Positions 62,433 through 64,000 of a DNA stretch of 64,000 nt are shown in pieces. Below the pieces are notes generated by a model that ran no database searches, was not told the DNA's origin, and saw nothing but the letters and a program-made list of their open reading frames with translations. The translations under genes were made by a program, and so were the position numbers. The DNA is from Streptococcus pyogenes (GTDB lineage Bacteria; Bacillota; Bacilli; Lactobacillales; Streptococcaceae): NCBI RefSeq assembly GCF_002055535.1, contig NZ_LN831034.1, positions 1,302,001 to 1,366,000 of the forward strand. Reading direction: 5' to 3'. Within the stretch, counting starts at the first letter, position 1, and each line of letters opens with the position of its first letter.

Positions 62433-63638
62433 CTAATTTAATTTACCCCAAATACTGATGCGGTTCCCGTCTTTATCAGTCTGTCCAATAGCTAGGTAGT
62501 CACGCATACCTAAGCCTCCAACATAGCTAATCCAATAATAGCCATTAGCGTAGCCCTCGCTATCAAAGCTGACAGTATCACCTTGCTTGTAGATACCTAC
62601 AACCTCGCTGGCTAGACTTGGCCAGCGTCTGATATTGATCTCTGCAACATCAAGGGTAAAGGTGCCTGTTTTTGCTGTCTCTACGATAGTGTCAGAAGTT
62701 TGCGGCTCGGTGCTGACTGGTTGCGTGACTGTATCCCCTTGATATGGTGGGTAAAACCAACCTATCACGCCAGTAAAGTCACGAGTGTTAAAACGAGCTG
62801 GTGCACCGACATACAAAGCATCAGGATTGCCATCAATGTTTTGCTCGACAGTGCGCATGGTGTAACCGTCACTATCCTCGATAACAATTCCCGTATGTCC
62901 AAATTGGTGATACGGCACTGATTGGACAAAGAATGCTCCAGTCCGTGGATTTGCATCTGTTGGCATGCGATGGACTTCCCAACCTACGGCAGCAGCGCTA
63001 TCTAGTAAGTCAATCGCATTTCCCCAAAGGTCGACATCGAACCAGTGCTTTGCTGCATAACAAGGCACATCTGCACATTGCCAGCCCGCAAACTTATCTT
63101 TATCCACGCCAACGCCAGCGTTTGCTAAGTTAATAAAAAATTCAATGACTTCCCGACACTGAGAATTAATCATCTGCTCCTCCTTTCTGACAATAGCCTC
63201 TTCATCCCATTTCTGCAGGTCATTTTCCTCGATTAGTTGTATCAACAGCTCCGCATAGCCACTAGCTGTGGCGTAACCTGCCTCCTTGATAGCATGACAA
63301 GCTTTTTTGTAGTCAGTCTCCCCAACAACTGCCTCATAGCGTGGATTATCGACTAAAAATTGTCCGTGGTCAGCTATCGACTCATCCCAACTATCATAGG
63401 CCCTAAATCTGTCTACAATATCCGTAACAATACCTGGCTGGTACTCTTCCTGTGTCTTGGTATTAAATGACTTACCAGTCCAAGAGCTATCTGCCTTGAT
63501 ACCAAACAAAGCGTTATGTGGAGCATGCTTGCCCCACCCACTCTCTAAAATAGCTTGAGCAGTTGTCAAGGATGGCAAAATCTTATGAGTGTGCCACTCT
63601 GCGATAACTGCGCTTTTTATTTTGTCTAAAAATGCCAT
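62433..63638 (-). CDS. Phage endolysin: glucosaminidase, CHAP and SH3 domains
   Basis: A 401-residue lysin with three parts: an N-terminal glucosaminidase domain (about 1-145; TTAQAILESGWGKHAPHN with catalytic Glu-32), a CHAP amidase/endopeptidase domain (about 160-300; catalytic Cys-188 in GWQCADVPCYAAKHW and His-248 in FGHTGIVI), and a C-terminal SH3b-like wall-binding domain (about 322-400; INIRRWPSLASEVVGIYKQGD). No signal peptide; release would need the holin. It follows the 40-residue membrane peptide gene with a short overlap and is ended by a terminator. Confidence 0.93.
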   Translation of the reverse strand: MAFLDKIKSAVIAEWHTHKILPSLTTAQAILESGWGKHAPHNALFGIKADSSWTGKSFNTKTQEEYQPGIVTDIVDRFRAYDSWDESIADHGQFLVDNPRYEAVVGETDYKKACHAIKEAGYATASGYAELLIQLIEENDLQKWDEEAIVRKEEQMINSQCREVIEFFINLANAGVGVDKDKFAGWQCADVPCYAAKHWFDVDLWGNAIDLLDSAAAVGWEVHRMPTDANPRTGAFFVQSVPYHQFGHTGIVIEDSDGYTMRTVEQNIDGNPDALYVGAPARFNTRDFTGVIGWFYPPYQGDTVTQPVSTEPQTSDTIVETAKTGTFTLDVAEINIRRWPSLASEVVGIYKQGDTVSFDSEGYANGYYWISYVGGLGMRDYLAIGQTDKDGNRISIWGKLN

Positions 63639-63748
63639 TTATCATCCTCTCCTATAAAAGGAGCCAAAATCAAAGAAATCACGGCCAGTGGAAAATATAG
63701 CACCGCTATTGCTATGATGACGGCTAGTTGTGTGATTGCTTTTCTCAT
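63626..63748 (-). CDS. Small phage membrane peptide (40 aa)
   Basis: ATG at 63748 to TAG at 63628-63626. The peptide MRKAITQLAVIIAIAVLYFP... has one strong membrane helix (residues ~8-32) and a charged end (GEDDKWHF). It overlaps the endolysin start by 13 nt and lies directly after the holin gene (its stop is at 63750), with GGAGTAG as ribosome site. Such small genes lie between holin and lysin in many group A phages; it may be a second holin or a lysis regulator. Confidence 0.75.
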   Translation of the reverse strand: MRKAITQLAVIIAIAVLYFPLAVISLILAPFIGEDDKWHF

Positions 63749-63749
63749 G

Positions 63750-64000
63750 CTACTCCTCTTCTTTTTGCTTTAGGTCAACTTGTGGCGCCTCGAGTTTAAC
63801 ACCTGTTTTATCAATTTTGATTGTCGCAATATCAAACTGGTCTGTATCACGTTTGAGCTTTTCGAAAAATGATCTGACAAAACTTGGCATTGGCAAACCT
63901 AGTTGTCCCCAATTTTCTACGATTGAAATACCATAACAGGCGATAAAAAATAGGACAAAGGCGACTGCTAAAGGCTTAGCTCCGAGCAAGATTAGGTAAG
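63750..64000 (-). CDS. Phage holin, 3' part (cut by the window end)
   Basis: At least 83 codons, open to the window edge; the first visible residues (YLILLGAKPLAVAFVLFFIACYGISIVENWGQLG) hold the last membrane helix and the loop typical of the Phage_holin_4/TIGR01593-type holins of Gram-positive phages, and the tail is charged (KQKEEE). The N-terminus lies outside the window. It would make the membrane lesion that releases the endolysin. The TTG at 63989 is not the true start. Confidence 0.8.
   Translation of the reverse strand, partial: YLILLGAKPLAVAFVLFFIACYGISIVENWGQLGLPMPSFVRSFFEKLKRDTDQFDIATIKIDKTGVKLEAPQVDLKQKEEE

Larger units (their letters stand above)
58880..64000. mobile_element. 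Prophage end (lysis, Panacea-type module, DNase, paratox); runs past the window
   Basis: From about 58880 to the window end the genes are those of a group A Streptococcus siphovirus late/right-end region: holin, small membrane peptide, endolysin, accessory genes, secreted DNase and paratox beside the host boundary. The host side is rlmD. The attachment core should lie in about 58860-58940, but the other end is outside the window, so the repeat cannot be defined. Confidence 0.85.

Noticed and set aside
63989-63989. TTG start for a 79-residue holin
   Set aside because: The frame is open through the window edge and the holin family has further N-terminal helices, so the gene is partial.

Overview
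The window is from Streptococcus pyogenes (group A Streptococcus) or an extremely close relative. The evidence is the low-GC Firmicute coding style, the arginine deiminase operon in the group A order, a type I-C CRISPR-Cas locus, a host-glycan hydrolase locus with a GH84 enzyme, and at the right end a prophage with the group A pairing of secreted DNase and paratox. Species and gene assignments rest on recognition of protein families and motifs; no database was searched.

Layout. 1-8.5 kb: the arginine deiminase operon, all on the minus strand (arcA, GNAT acetyltransferase, arcB, arcD, M20 dipeptidase, arcC), with a cysteine-free Crp/Fnr-type regulator and a divergent ArgR-family regulator beside it. 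8.5-13 kb: a B3/B4-domain protein, an MmcQ/YjbR plus EVE-like protein, and a YesM/YesN-type two-component system. 13-15.5 kb: a cell-surface methionine sulfoxide repair set (MsrAB, a TlpA-like lipoprotein, CcdA). 15.6-24.1 kb: a type I-C CRISPR array of five repeats and its cas operon, in which cas3 is frameshifted at an A7 tract. 24.2-28.8 kb: valS with a kinase-like gene, a decapitated GNAT gene and a T-box leader, then two small conserved proteins. 28.9-34.1 kb: a lone tRNA-Thr(GGT), two early shikimate genes (DAHP synthase, aroB), two cupins, a methyltransferase and aroE. 34.2-55.3 kb: a large glycan-foraging locus: GH2 beta-galactosidase, a second YesN/YesM pair, a YesL-like membrane protein, an ABC importer (binding lipoprotein and two permeases), a ROK kinase, a GH92 remnant, GH1, GH84, a GntR/LacI-type repressor, GH125 and GH38. 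55.4-58.7 kb: a histidine-kinase-like protein with degenerate catalytic boxes, and the rRNA methyltransferase rlmD. 58.9-64.0 kb: one end of a prophage: paratox, secreted DNase, a membrane protein, a Panacea-type antitoxin with a membrane partner broken by an amber codon, endolysin, a 40-residue membrane peptide and a holin cut by the window end.

How the parts fit. The arc operon makes ATP and ammonia from arginine; its promoter carries a strong catabolite (cre) element. The glycan locus fits stepwise trimming of host N-glycans (beta-Gal, beta-GlcNAc, alpha-Man) with import of products. The prophage region holds the best candidates for less-described biology: the Panacea-type module with tandem repeats upstream, a paratox gene preceded by a perfect competence (SigX) box, and a perfect 14-bp inverted repeat between paratox and the DNase. 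Decay is visible in cas3, the GNAT fragment, the GH92 fragment, the split prophage membrane protein and the degenerate kinase.
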